A stretch of 64,000 bases of DNA from Chrysaora quinquecirrha (lineage: Eukaryota > Cnidaria > Scyphozoa > Semaeostomeae > Pelagiidae). The stretch is taken from assembly GCA_014526335.1 (NCBI GenBank), contig JACTAT010000048.1, positions 1,996,046 through 2,060,045 of the forward strand. Reading direction: 5' to 3'. Shown here in pieces: positions 45,831 through 56,409 of this stretch; the stretch's first letter is position 1, and every line of letters begins with the position of its first letter. The position numbers and the translations under genes are program-made. The notes under the pieces are model-generated. The model was not told where the DNA came from. It was given only the letters and a program-made list of their open reading frames with translations, and searched no databases.

Positions 45831-46861
45831 TCATATTACTGGTCTAATTCTAACTGTTAGTGATGTTTCTCCTATATATTGCTTTGCAGAATAGAGTGAT
45901 GTTAATTTTATAGGATTCCCATCATCATCTACCAATCTTATTGGAATTTTTTGAAACTGCAACCTCTCCAATGGTGTGAAAATTATATTCTTTGGAGCAT
46001 AATATCTAACATATGTATCGAGATCTGTATCGTAAAATGTTAGTTTTCTCAAAACTCGCCTTTTCTCAATACCACCAAGATAGTTACTTTCCAATAGGTC
46101 ACATTCTATATTTATAGATGTATGTTCATTTAGATGAACACCATCCTTTATTCTACTCAAACAGTTGATCTTGCCTCCGGTTAACGGATCGCCATCTGCC
46201 TTCTTCTTATATACAATCAGATCCATAGCCTGGTGAGGTTGTATGCTGTCAGAAGTATTGTATTCAAAGTATGTCAATATTGAACCATTTGGCAAAGTGT
46301 GATTCATTTGATCTTCCAAACCGAGTAAATGAGCCAAAGGTCTTGAAACTTTCATGAGAAGTGCACTGGTAAATTTCAGTGGCTTTCCTTGATATGTTGC
46401 ATATCCCAATGATTTCAAATCATCTTTCATTTCAAACTGTATCTTTCCACCAATCAATGATACTGATAACATGTTTTTCAGCTCATAACCAAACTGAGGG
46501 AAATTCAATACCCTGTCATTGAAAAGCCTTTTGAATTCATAATACATGAGAGTATTATCGCGTGTTTCAATAATTTCTTTATCAAGATTTTTTCATTAAA
46601 AAAGTCATTTATACCCCAATCAAGCAATTTTCCCTCTTCATCCGTGACTGTTACATACTCATTTGCTATTGAAAACCAATATTGATCTTGCAGTGATTTT
46701 TCTCCTCTATCCGGCAACGTCATTTGTAACAATGCCATTTCCCACTTTCTCTTATTGTTTAATTGAAATATATGAGTTAAATCAACTGTGAAATCTACTA
46801 ATTTTATTCTATCGGTAGCAAATCCCGAAGGAAGAACCAAATGGAATTCTTCATAAATCAT
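45831..46861 (-). pseudogene. penton-like minor capsid gene (unit 4/5 copy)
   Basis: The N-terminal frame 46861-46505 and the C-terminal frame 46547-45831 overlap. The only break is the lengthened T6/A6 runs near 46588-46602 (gattttttcattaaaaaagtc). This is the most nearly complete copy. Confidence 0.75.
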
Positions 46862-47439
46862 TTTGTCTCCAATTGACTTTCAGCTACCCACTCATCAAAT
46901 TGTGGAGGATAACCTCTCCATCTGATTAAATAGAAGTTTTTGCCCCTCTTCTTCTTAGTTTTCAACACTTGCTCGACAACAAATGTTTTTGGAAGATACA
47001 CACGCTGTAGCTCTTCTTTATAGAAACGATCAACTATCTTTTCACCTTGTAGATCTTCAATTTCATACATTACAGGATATCTTTCTTTAAAGACTTTACT
47101 GATCTTCAATATTTCTTCAGTGTAATTTTGCAAGTAACCTTTCTTAAATATTCTCTTCTTCAAACTCAATCTTACATAATCTCCAGTTTTGAAAAGCTTT
47201 TATTTTTCTGGTTTCTTTTTAAACAGTCTTTTTCGAACAGTGTCAACATTGTCTTGGTTGACTTCAGAAGGTCTCATGCCAATAGATCTGTGGTATGTAT
47301 TATTGTATGAGTTGACAAAATTCTAGAGGTTTTACCCACGCATACTTGCTAAAAGTATCAATACAGCATAAGAGGAATGTAATGTTGTCATTTTCTTTTT
47401 TAAAATGCGCCATATCAACAAAATCACATTCCCATGAAT
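46858..47439 (-). pseudogene. Polinton integrase remnant, unit 5
   Basis: Same core deletion. The chromodomain is complete and in frame here (ORF 47169-46858, ...WRGYPPQFDEWV). Lost bases near 47200-47220 break the SH3-like region instead. Confidence 0.83.
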
Positions 47440-49922
47440 GAGATTCTCAAGCTATCAAAAAAGTAACAGCCTCTGCTCAGTATTAGCTTCAAGCTGCATG
47501 GACAACCTTTCTTTTCCTTTAAGGAATACAGTAGCTCCAAAAGCTTTTTGTCCCCTTCCGTTGTTAAGAAGGCCTTTTTCTAATAAGCTCTCCCCTAATA
47601 AACCCTCCCTCATTTTTGGTAGTTTCTGAGATTGAAGGATTTAAAACAATGAAGAGAAAAGAGGTTGAATACTATGATATAAAAAATTTAAAAAAATTGA
47701 AGTTGTTGTGCATCTCAGATATAATGTTGATTTATAAAGGTGGCAATAATAAACTTCTTTACATTTTTGTTTAATTACATAAGTACTGAGCAATTATAAA
47801 AGTTCAATAATTATTGTTTTATTTTTAAGCACACTTGATTGCTTTCTGTTGAAGCAGCAAAAATCTTCACAACAGGCAACCTGCATTAGTAGCCCAAGAA
47901 AATGTACAGATTAAGAGAAAATATGTGAAAACTAAGTTGTCTTGATGATTTTATTTGAGGTATCTTGGGCAACAGTTGGTTTTCTAGATGCATTATGTCC
48001 CTCATTTGAAATATTGGGTGTTTCAGATTCACCGAGTTGTTCAATCCTTGTGCGTTTTCTAGGAGGTGTTAAATTTTCTCTTGCTAATGAGCTTGCTTTA
48101 TGTCTCGTTTCTGCTTCAAAATTTTTTCAAAAATACATTTAGAAGAGATTTCTTTGGGAATCTGAACCATTTGTTAATTCCAATTTACATTCTTTTTTAA
48201 CTTTGCTTTTGCATTCTGTAAACTTTGCAGTTTTTGCTAACACTTCCTGCATACATAGAATTAAACAATATCATCATAGTGTTGAAGCCACTGACTAAAC
48301 ATCAGCACATTGCAACCATAAAAACTGGGCAGAAATTGAAGAGTGTCTTCAGTCAAGCAAAACTTTCTTTTGTTGTGACTAACCAAGGTAGAACAACAAT
48401 TAACACATTCTTTGCTCAGCTGATGCAAGAAATCCGAGGATATTGACAAGTTCGGCATTTTGAACAGGTAAGAGAAGACAACTATGGTGTTAGCATCATA
48501 GCTATAATCGACAAAAAACCAATTCCCCCTATAAACAAGAAGTAAGATACAAGAAACTTACCGTTAGGCATTTTGGAAGGCACTATCGAGGTATTTTTCC
48601 GTTGAATTCCAAAGAAAGAACTAAGTGTTCATCCTTACGCCATCATTACCAGAGCCCAGCTAGATAGGTGACTTTCGTTTCGAACTCTTCCGCTGACCAA
48701 ATTTACCGCCATATTCCGCACTGACGATGAGTGTTTGATGCACCTCGTGGCGTAAAGTTTGGAGGAGAAAAGAAATCAAAGCAGAAAAGCATAATAAAGT
48801 GTATCTAATAACAGTGCGCAATAAGAATTTAATTACTTTCAATTGTATGAAGAACAAAAGTATTGTTAGTTTGATAGTGTAAACAAATGGATACATTCTG
48901 GACAAAGTTTGAGTTGCAAGTGTTGCCTTCTTATTAAGAGTGTGTTGTAGAAATGAAAATGGCCTGGCCAGTCTGCAATTTCAAAAATCATCAAAGACGT
49001 TGTGAGAAGTATAACAATCACAATTATTAATGTATTTACAGAAACTTTTGAAGAACTCTTAACTGAGTTAAATCTACCAAGAAAGCAAACCAATTATGAG
49101 ATATACAATTTCAATTATCAACATTGCAGTCAAACTAAAGCTGAATGAAATTATCCTACAACTTAAATTAGATACTAATTAACAACCGTGACATGATACT
49201 TGTTGATTTTCTTATATTTTCTTATATTTTCTTATATTTCAATAATTATGTTTTGATTATATAGTGAAATTTTGGAGATATGTTTCCAATGTTCTAAAGT
49301 CAGGAAAACGTTTTTTTTCACACGATTTAAAAGTGCGATTCCTATCCACGCAACAAAACTAAAACTGGACGAAATTATTCTACAACTTAAATTAGATGCT
49401 TATTAAAAACCGCACCATGATACTTGTTGATTTTCTTATATTTTGTCAAAAATCATGTTTTGATTATATAGTTAAATTTTGGAGATATGTTTCCAATGTC
49501 CTAGACCAAGAAAGTAAAAGAAACGAAATTCAACGAAACGAAACTACTCTCCCTAACCCTCCAAAACGAAACTACACTCCAAAACTACAGAACTAAACTT
49601 CCTATCGTTATAACTCAAGTGCAGCCCAAACTATACATATATAATGTTTGCAAGCAGTATGTATTTAAATAAACTTTAATTATGGTAGATTTTCTTTCGG
49701 AATTTCATAAACTTTACATCTTTCCAGTGTGACGCCCCATTCTTTTTTGATAAGCATCAAGATTCTTTTAACAACAAATGCTATTGTCATCAGGTCGCGC
49801 TATAGTGCGATGGTTTTTATGGATCTAGCATGCTGGTTTCTCCAACCTCGTTTTCAAGAGTTCTTACAATGCAACACACTTGTCTGAAACCGCTAGCCTC
49901 GTTTCCGATTTAACAACCTTTA
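47440..49922. other. unassigned block of unit 5
   Basis: Same content as other units. The GAAAC-rich stretch lies near 49515-49575 and the AATAAA signal near 49668. Confidence 0.5.
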
Positions 49923-49973
49923 CAATTGGTTTGGCTCTAGAAGTTTCCAGAAGAAGGGAAAGTCTCTATAAAA
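49923..49973 (+). promoter_or_regulatory. promoter A, unit 5
   Basis: caattgg, GAA-TTC-GAA array and TATAAAA at 49967-49973, 35 nt before the ATG at 50008. Confidence 0.68.
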
Positions 49974-50007
49974 GAGATGATAAGAAACGTTAAGTTAATA
50001 GATTAAA

Positions 50008-50169
50008 ATGGGTGCTGGTTCAAGTACAGTGGCTGCTTATTGGATGTTTGGCATAGACCATGGAGCTGAAAAAGAAAAGAAACGTTTATTAAATGCTATG
50101 CGCATAAAAGGAAAGAAAGCAAGTGTATTTCGAAATATAAGTGGTTTTGGTAAATGGAAATGGAAATAA
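50008..50169 (+). CDS. small glycine-2 basic protein, 53 aa (intact copy)
   Basis: Open frame of 53 codons from ATG to TAA, too short for usual gene calling. The N-terminus MGAGSSTV fits an N-myristoylation motif (Gly2, Ser6). A hydrophobic AAYWMFGI segment follows, then a strongly basic half (KEKKRLLNAMRIKGKKASVFR) ending KWKWK. A lipid-anchored, membrane- or nucleic-acid-binding virion or matrix-like peptide is possible; no family was recognised. It has its own promoter A. Copies in units 1, 3 and 4 differ by run-length indels that break the frame, and unit 2 has lost the gene. Confidence 0.6.
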   Translation: MGAGSSTVAAYWMFGIDHGAEKEKKRLLNAMRIKGKKASVFRNISGFGKWKWK

Positions 50170-50253
50170 ATGGAAAAGACCTAAGAAAAAAGTAACTAAT
50201 AAGAGGAAAAGATTTAGTAAAAGAAAACATTAAGATTATTTGGTTTGACTGTA

Positions 50254-50407
50254 GAAGTTTCCAGAATGTTCTAGAACGTCCCTAAGAATCCTCTTATCTG
50301 ATTGGCTAGAACTTTCTAGAAGTTTCCAGAATGTTCCACAAGATTCTAGAAACAAGAAATCCTACAATCTCTCTGGTTAATAATTTGAACATCACGTTCG
50401 AATCGTC

Positions 50408-50470
<63 letters not shown>
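50254..50470 (+). promoter_or_regulatory. promoter B, unit 5 (expanded TA tract)
   Basis: Five-unit HSE from 50254, CCAAT, six-unit HSE and CGTTCGAATC, then about 62 bp of TA repeat ending tataaatc. ATG at 50511. Confidence 0.8.
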
Positions 50471-50471
<1 letters not shown>

Positions 50472-50510
50472 CAAAGCGTAAAGCGAAATCACTTCAGTTA
50501 GAAAATAATC

Positions 50511-51152
50511 ATGAAGAGAAGCGAAGAAGAGAATTGATTTCCTTGTGATGTTTGCCAGAAACACTACAGCACAAGAATCAAAATGAGATGCCACATGATG
50601 TCTATACATTCAACTCCATCAATTATATTAACTTCTCAAATTATACGTTGTGGAAAGTATTTGCAACTACCTACATACATCCAAAACAAGAGGGCTGTTA
50701 TCAATGTACAGAACAAAGACGATGCTTCATCTGGGCAATTCTATCCGCTCTAAATCCACCAGCAAAACATCCACAGAGAGTTGCAAAGTATTACCCATAC
50801 TCAGGTGAACTTAATTGTGAAGGATTGACATATCCAGTAAAAGCAGACAATGAAAAGATGATTGATACATTTGAAATAAACAACAACATTTCAATCAACA
50901 TCTATATGGATGAAGATGGTGAAAATTGTACCCGTAAGAACAACTAAAGTTCATCGTGAAAAACAGGTGCATTTGCTATTGATAACCAATGAGGATGGTG
51001 AGAGTCACTATTGCTGGATAAAGGACTTGAGTCGTCTTTTTGCAGGTCGTTTAGTTCATAAACATGGTGGAAAGCGTTTTTACTGTCCTCTATGTCTAAC
51101 ATCATGTATAACTCAAGACAATTTGGAAAAACATAAAAAGTTATGTAAATAA
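50511..51152 (+). pseudogene. PolB N-terminal fragment B, unit 5
   Basis: As unit 2, with a lost C near 50536 (gaattgattt). The last part, 50910-51152, is open with the complete second finger. Confidence 0.78.
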
Positions 51153-51355
51153 AAGACACGTTTTTAATTTCCCCGAAACATTCTAGTATGTTTAAATACG
51201 AACATTAGAATATCTATATATTGTTTTAAAGTTGTAAAAATTTAGATTGTTGTAAGTTCTATAGAAATTGTTATAATTCAATTATTCAAGATTTACAAGA
51301 GTTTAATTACAAAAGACTCCTCCTTAGCGTAAGATTCGCAGCGCTAAAAATGATG

Positions 51356-51542
51356 TAATAATCCTACAATCTGATTGGCTAGAACTTTCCAGAAAAAGGG
51401 ACAAGTCCCTAATAATCCTACAATCTGATTGGCTAGAACATTCTAGAAGTTTCCCGAAGTTTCCACAAGATTCTAGAAACGTGAAATCCTACAATCTCTT
51501 TGGTTTATAATTGGAACGCGACGTTCGAATCATCTATATAAA
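51356..51542 (+). promoter_or_regulatory. promoter C, unit 5
   Basis: Complete modules; TATATAAA at 51535-51542; ATG at 51571. Confidence 0.78.
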
Positions 51543-51570
51543 TCGAAGCAAAATCAGTTAGAAATTAATC

Positions 51571-53130
51571 ATGAAGAGCTCACACGAAGAAGAGAGCTCA
51601 GCGGCTAATAATAGTAAGCAAAGAATAATCGCCATATGTATGTGGGAAATTGTTTGAAAGAATGTTAAATCTGCATCACATAGGCGAACAGCGCATGATA
51701 TACACCCATCAACAGCAGAACAAAATAAATTAGTCGGTGAAGGTAAGAAAATGAACAAGATAGATATGAAAGCATTTAGAATATATACCGAAAAAGAAGA
51801 TATCAAAGACAGGGCAAGAATCACACAACATACTATTCAAGAAATTAAAGAAGATTGCCAGGCCACAAGCAGGGGATAAAGTATTATATCACTATTGATG
51901 TCGAATTTAAAAAGTATGGTGATAAGCCTATGGTTACAGAAGCACCACCCACATTCAGAACCACCGTGCATGCGTTGTTAAGGTCAGAGTATGACTATGT
52001 TGAAGATCAAGTAGTTGAAGCTATCAACACACTACGAGATAAGGTTGATGAATTCTTGGAGAATGGAAGTGGTTGGATATTTGCAAAGTTTACCCAACTG
52101 CAAGTGAAGATGTTTGATTATGAAGCAATTCGGGGTGGAAAGTATTTGCAACTATCTACATACATCAAAAACAAGCGAGCCGTCATCAATGTACAGAACA
52201 GAGACGATAAATGCTTCATCTGGGCAATCCTATCCGCTCTACATCCATCAGCAGAACATCCACAGAGAGTTGCAAAGTATCGTCCATTCTTGGATGAACT
52301 TAACTGTGAAGGATTGACATATCCAGTGAATTTAACCGATAAAAAGATTATTAATACATTTGAAATAAACAACAACCTTTTAATCAACATCTATATGGAT
52401 GAAGATGACTCAATTGTACCAGTAAGAATAACTGAAGTTAAACGTAAAAACATGTGCATTTGCTGTTGATATTCAATGACTATGGTGAGAGTCACTATTG
52501 CTGAATAAAGGACTTGAGTTGTCTTTTGCAGGTCGAGATGGTGAAAACATCACGGAAAACGTTTTATCTGTCCTCTATACTTTTCGGGTGTACAACTCAA
52601 CAAAATTTTAAAAGCATGAAAAGCTATGTCAGACCCTTCAAGCTGTTGAATATCCTCGAGATACAGAATTGAAGTTTGAACATTTCAAGCATCAGAGCTG
52701 GCTACCATTTATCATCTATGCAGATACTGAATCCATTCTGGAAAGCTCAAACAGAAGAGCTGCTTATCAAGAACATAAGCTGATCAGTTATTGCATTTAT
52801 GTCAAATGTATCGATGATAGATGGCAACAACTGTTGGAATGCTATAATGGTGAAGACTGCATGGAGGTGTTGATGAATCGGCTAGATGATTTGAATGAGG
52901 AAATCCGAGCAGTGTTCAAGAAAACCATGCCAATGATTAGATTAACACCTGAAGAAAGTGCAAGACATGATAGGGCTACACACTGTTATTGCTGCAAGCA
53001 GTTATTTGATGATAAGGATAAGAAGAAAGTCAAAGATCATTGTCAAATTACTGGGAAATACAGAGGTCCAGCTTGTAAGTATTGCAAATTTAATCATCTA
53101 TACGATGCAGGATTTATAGTTGATCTATGA
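51571..53130 (+). pseudogene. PolB N-terminal fragment C, unit 5
   Basis: First finger destroyed. The frame 51855-52469 ends early through a lost A near 52446. The treble-clef part, 52669-53130, is intact to the shared truncation. Confidence 0.83.
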
Positions 53131-53330
53131 ATCGATTGCAAGTCATCAATAACTAGACCCAATAGAGGAACAGCATCCTTAATTATAATGAAATCACAAC
53201 AAACAGCAAACACTTTTCATTCTCATCTTTTCTTTTCGATATAGCATACAAGCAATCATGCTACATTTCCAACTTGTATCCACTGGAAGTGGATTAACAA
53301 AATTTACATGTCTATAATTTAAAGTTACAT

Positions 53331-54356
53331 TCATATTACCGGTCTAATTCTAACTGTTAGTGATGTTTCTCCTATATATTGCTTTGCAGAATAGAGTGAT
53401 GTTAATTTTATAGGATTCCCATCATCATCTACCAATCTTATTGGAATTTTTTGAAACTGCAACCTCTCCAATGGTGTGAAAATAATAGTCTTTGGAGCAT
53501 AATATCTAACATATGTATCGAGATCTGTATCGTAAAATGTTAGTTTTCTCAAAACTCGCCTTTTCTCAATACCACCAAGATAGTTACTTTCCAATAGGTC
53601 ACATTCTATATTTATAGATGTATGTTCATTTAGATGAACACCATCCTTTATTCTACTCAAACAGTTGATCTTGCCTCCGGTTAACGGATCGCCATCTGCC
53701 TTCTTCTTATATACAATCAGATCCATAGCCTGGTGAGGTTGTATGCTGTCAGAAGTATTGTATTCAAAGTATGTCAATATTGAACCATTTGGCAAAGTGT
53801 GATTCATTTGATCTTCCAAACCGAGTAAATGAGCCAAAGGTCTTGAAACTTTCATGAGAAGTGCACTGGTAAATTTCAGTGGCTTTCCTTGATATGTTGC
53901 ATATCCCAATGATTTCAAATCATCTTTCATTTCAAACTGTATCTTTCCACCAATCAATGATACTGATAACATGTTTTTCAGCTCATAACCAAACTGAGGG
54001 AAATTCAATACCCTGTCATTGAAAAGCCTTTTGAATTCATAATACATGAGAGTATTATCGCGTGTTTCAATAATTTCTTTATCAAGATTTTTCATTAAAA
54101 AGTCATTTATACCCCAATCAAGCAATTTTCCTCTTCATCCGTGACTGTTACATACTCATTTGCTATTGAAAACCAATATTGATGTTGCAGTGATTTTTCT
54201 CCTCTATCCGCAACGTCATTTGTAACAATGCCATTTCCACTTTCTCTTATTGTTTAATTGAAATACATGAGTTAAATCAACTGTGAAATCTACTAATTTT
54301 ATTCTATCGGTAGCAAATCCCGAAGGAAGAACCAAATGGAATTCTTCATAAATCAT
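53331..54356 (-). pseudogene. penton-like minor capsid gene (unit 5/6 copy)
   Basis: The ORF 54125-53331 (264 codons) is open. Upstream breaks are a lost C near 54131 and lost bases near 54210-54238. The ATG at 54356 overlaps the integrase TGA. Confidence 0.72.
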
Positions 54357-54934
54357 TTTGTCTCCAATTGACTTTCAGCTACCCACTCATCAAATTGTGG
54401 AGGATAACCTCTCCATCTGATTAAATAGAAGTTTTGCCCTCTTCTTCTTAGTTTTCAACACTTGCTCGACAACAAATGTTTTTGGAAGATACACACGCTG
54501 TAGCTCTTCTTTATAGAAACGATCAACTATCTTTTCACCTTGTAGATCTTCAATTTCATACATTACAGGATATCTTTCTTTAAAGACTTTACTGATCTTC
54601 AATATTTCTTCAGTGTAATTTTGCAAGTAACCTTTCTTAAATATTCTCTTCTTCAAACTCAATCTTACATAATCTCCAGTTTTGAAAAGCTTTTTATTTT
54701 TTCTGGTTTCTTTTTTAAACAGTTTTTTTCGAACAGTGTCAACATTGTCTTGGTTGACTTCAGAAGGTCTCATACCAATAGATCTGTGGTATGTATTATT
54801 GTATGAGTTGACAAAATTCTAGAGGTTTTACCCACGCATACTTGCTAAAAGTATCAATACAGCATAAGAGGAATGTAATGTTGTCATTTTCTTTTTTAAA
54901 TGCGCCATATCAACAAGATCACATTCCCATAAAT
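53671..54934. repeat. Polinton-derived tandem unit 6 (partial)
   Basis: Identical in content to other units up to cccataaat at about 54934. There the text leaves the array consensus and continues into genuine Polinton integrase sequence, so this junction marks the 5' breakpoint of the deletion carried by units 1-5. Confidence 0.88.
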
Positions 54935-55397
54935 AATCAATGTTATTAGTTAGTATCCGCTCCGTTTAAAGTTCTTCCTACTTGGTTTGTGTAGTGAATA
55001 GGCAAGAATAGTTTTACTCCATTCTTCGACATCTTTCCTTTTCAAATTAGGAATGTGAAGTGTAGAAAGAGACAACACGTTGAAAACTATATACAAAACC
55101 TCATGAAATATATACAAAACATCTAACTAAGAATAACATCGTAATAATCGTGAATGAACATGAACGTTAACGTGAGAGCGAACGTAGAAAGCAAATAAAG
55201 CGAATAAATCTAAAAGCTAAGCTACACGATTATAAGGAAACAGGAAAACGTGACTAGTGTCCAGACTACTATGATTACTAGGACCCAGACCTCCGTACTT
55301 GTCAAGGAATTACTTTTTTGAATTCTCTATACGCTTTATCCAAACCCGCGAGAGAACCCGGAACAGAAGGATCAGAATATAACTTTTCTAAACTCAT
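54353..55397 (-). pseudogene. Polinton integrase, N-terminus plus core remnant plus chromodomain
   Basis: The only copy with its N-terminus: ATG at 55397 (MSLEKLYSDPSVPGSLAGLDKAY) matches the conserved opening of Polinton integrases. It resumes near 55080-54960 with EEWSKTILAYSLHKPSRKNF, then WECDLVDMAH. Between them (about 55313-55087) lies sequence resembling an intron or insertion; gt/ag ends exist but the phase does not fit. A frame change lies near 54970. The same core deletion as in the array follows, then the chromodomain, shifted in frame. The ATG overlaps the stop of the small basic ORF upstream (ATGA). Confidence 0.78.
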
Positions 55398-55564
55398 AAT
55401 AAATCAATTAACAATTCTAACAATTTAACATTTGTACACTTTTTTCTTCGTCGCTTTCTTTTCTTGCACTTTCTTCCTTTATTTATGATCTTTTTAGGCT
55501 TTTTCTTCACTGGTTCATCGAAAGATTTGCTTGGCTCCATGACTATCTTTTCAAAAGAATCCAT
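55394..55564 (-). CDS. small basic protein, 56 aa, overlapping the integrase start
   Basis: Open frame starting MDSFEKIVMEPSKSF, with a dense lysine/arginine tract in the middle (KKKPKKIINKG, RKCKKRKRRRKK) and a leucine-rich tail. Its TGA (55396-55394) overlaps the integrase ATG. A TATAAATA box at 55601-55594 lies 30 nt upstream and overlaps the ATPase stop codon. It looks like a nuclear or DNA-condensing virion peptide; family not recognised. Confidence 0.55.
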   Translation of the reverse strand: MDSFEKIVMEPSKSFDEPVKKKPKKIINKGRKCKKRKRRRKKCTNVKLLELLIDLL

Positions 55565-55592
55565 TTTTACTGTCTTATAGAATTGCTGATCT

Positions 55593-56267
55593 CTATTTAT
55601 AACCTTTTTTAGACTTGTACACCACTAAAGGAGCTTCATTAGGGAAAACATTAGTGCAAAATCTCATATCTTCTCCAATCGATTGTGTGAAATCACAAAG
55701 TAAGTAGCCGTACATTCTTACTGTTGCATCATTGTAAATGTCAAGGAATGTTTTTGGAGATGAGGGCATAATTTGTCGCACAAGAAATCTAATTTTACTT
55801 CTATCTCAAGGATTCTTGAAAAGAACTTGATACTGAGTATTGAGAGCTAAATTTCTCATTTCTGTTCCTCTTGGAAAAGGGTTTTGCATCATAACAATTA
55901 CATTGATGTTTTGATGAGATCTTCCTTTTGTGAACAATTTTCCCAAATCTTGAAAGTTGGCAATTTCATGCATTAAATCATCGACAACAATAGTCAATCG
56001 TTTGTCCAATCTTTCGATTTCTTCGTACAAGTTTTCAGGCAGCTCAGTAATAAATCTACAATTCCCGTTAAAACATTTTTTAACGTGCTCAAACAATTCC
56101 GGTTGATTTGTTCCCGAGATCCAAATAAGGTTGGGATATTGTCTGCCATTTTCAATTATATTGTTATAATTTTTTAACAGATTTTCTACCCAAGTCGTTT
56201 TGCCGCTTCCGCTTACTCCAGATAAAATCAAAGAAAAAGGTGCTTTAAATCTCAAATCGTAACTCAT
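55593..56267 (-). pseudogene. Polinton DNA-packaging ATPase (one in-frame stop)
   Basis: FtsK/HerA-like (A32-type) packaging ATPase. Walker A GVSGSGKTTW lies near residue 18-27 and Walker B LTIVVDDL near the middle, with the sensor-like NINVIVMMQNPFPRGTEMR. The family pumps DNA into capsids. I prefer the ATG at 56267 (MSYDLRF) because a TATAAATA box lies at 56317-56310, leaving only about 20 nt to the upstream ATG at 56294. A single TGA in FKNP-stop-DRSKIRF (near 55807) sits where an Arg CGA is expected, and the frame continues unshifted to 55593. Otherwise about 225 codons, normal for the family. Confidence 0.88.
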
Positions 56268-56309
56268 ATTTATAACAAATTTTAAACATCTCATACAACA
56301 GGTAACATC

Positions 56310-56317
56310 TATTTATA
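56310..56317 (-). promoter_or_regulatory. TATA box of the ATPase gene
   Basis: TATAAATA on the minus strand, 43 nt upstream of the chosen ATG. The same octamer precedes the basic/integrase unit (55601-55594) and the 92-aa ORF (58352-58345). Confidence 0.6.
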
Positions 56318-56409
56318 ACAAATTCTTAAAATGTAGCTATAACATCGAACTAATATCTATAACATCGAACTAATGTTCACCTAATTTTAAACATTTCATG
56401 AATAACAGT

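Larger units (their letters stand above)
38728..46170. repeat. Polinton-derived tandem unit 4 (7,443 bp)
   Basis: Complete unit, same order. It differs from unit 3 by scattered substitutions and single-base run-length changes. Confidence 0.92.
46171..53670. repeat. Polinton-derived tandem unit 5 (7,500 bp)
   Basis: Complete unit. It is longest because of an expanded (TA)n tract (50408-50470) and a triplicated cttatatttt near 49210. It contains the only intact copy of the small glycine-2 ORF. Confidence 0.92.

Noticed and set aside
50400..50475. Long TA repeat as a possible origin or cruciform
   Set aside because: It occupies the TATA position of promoter B in all units and varies in length, so a microsatellite TATA box explains it.
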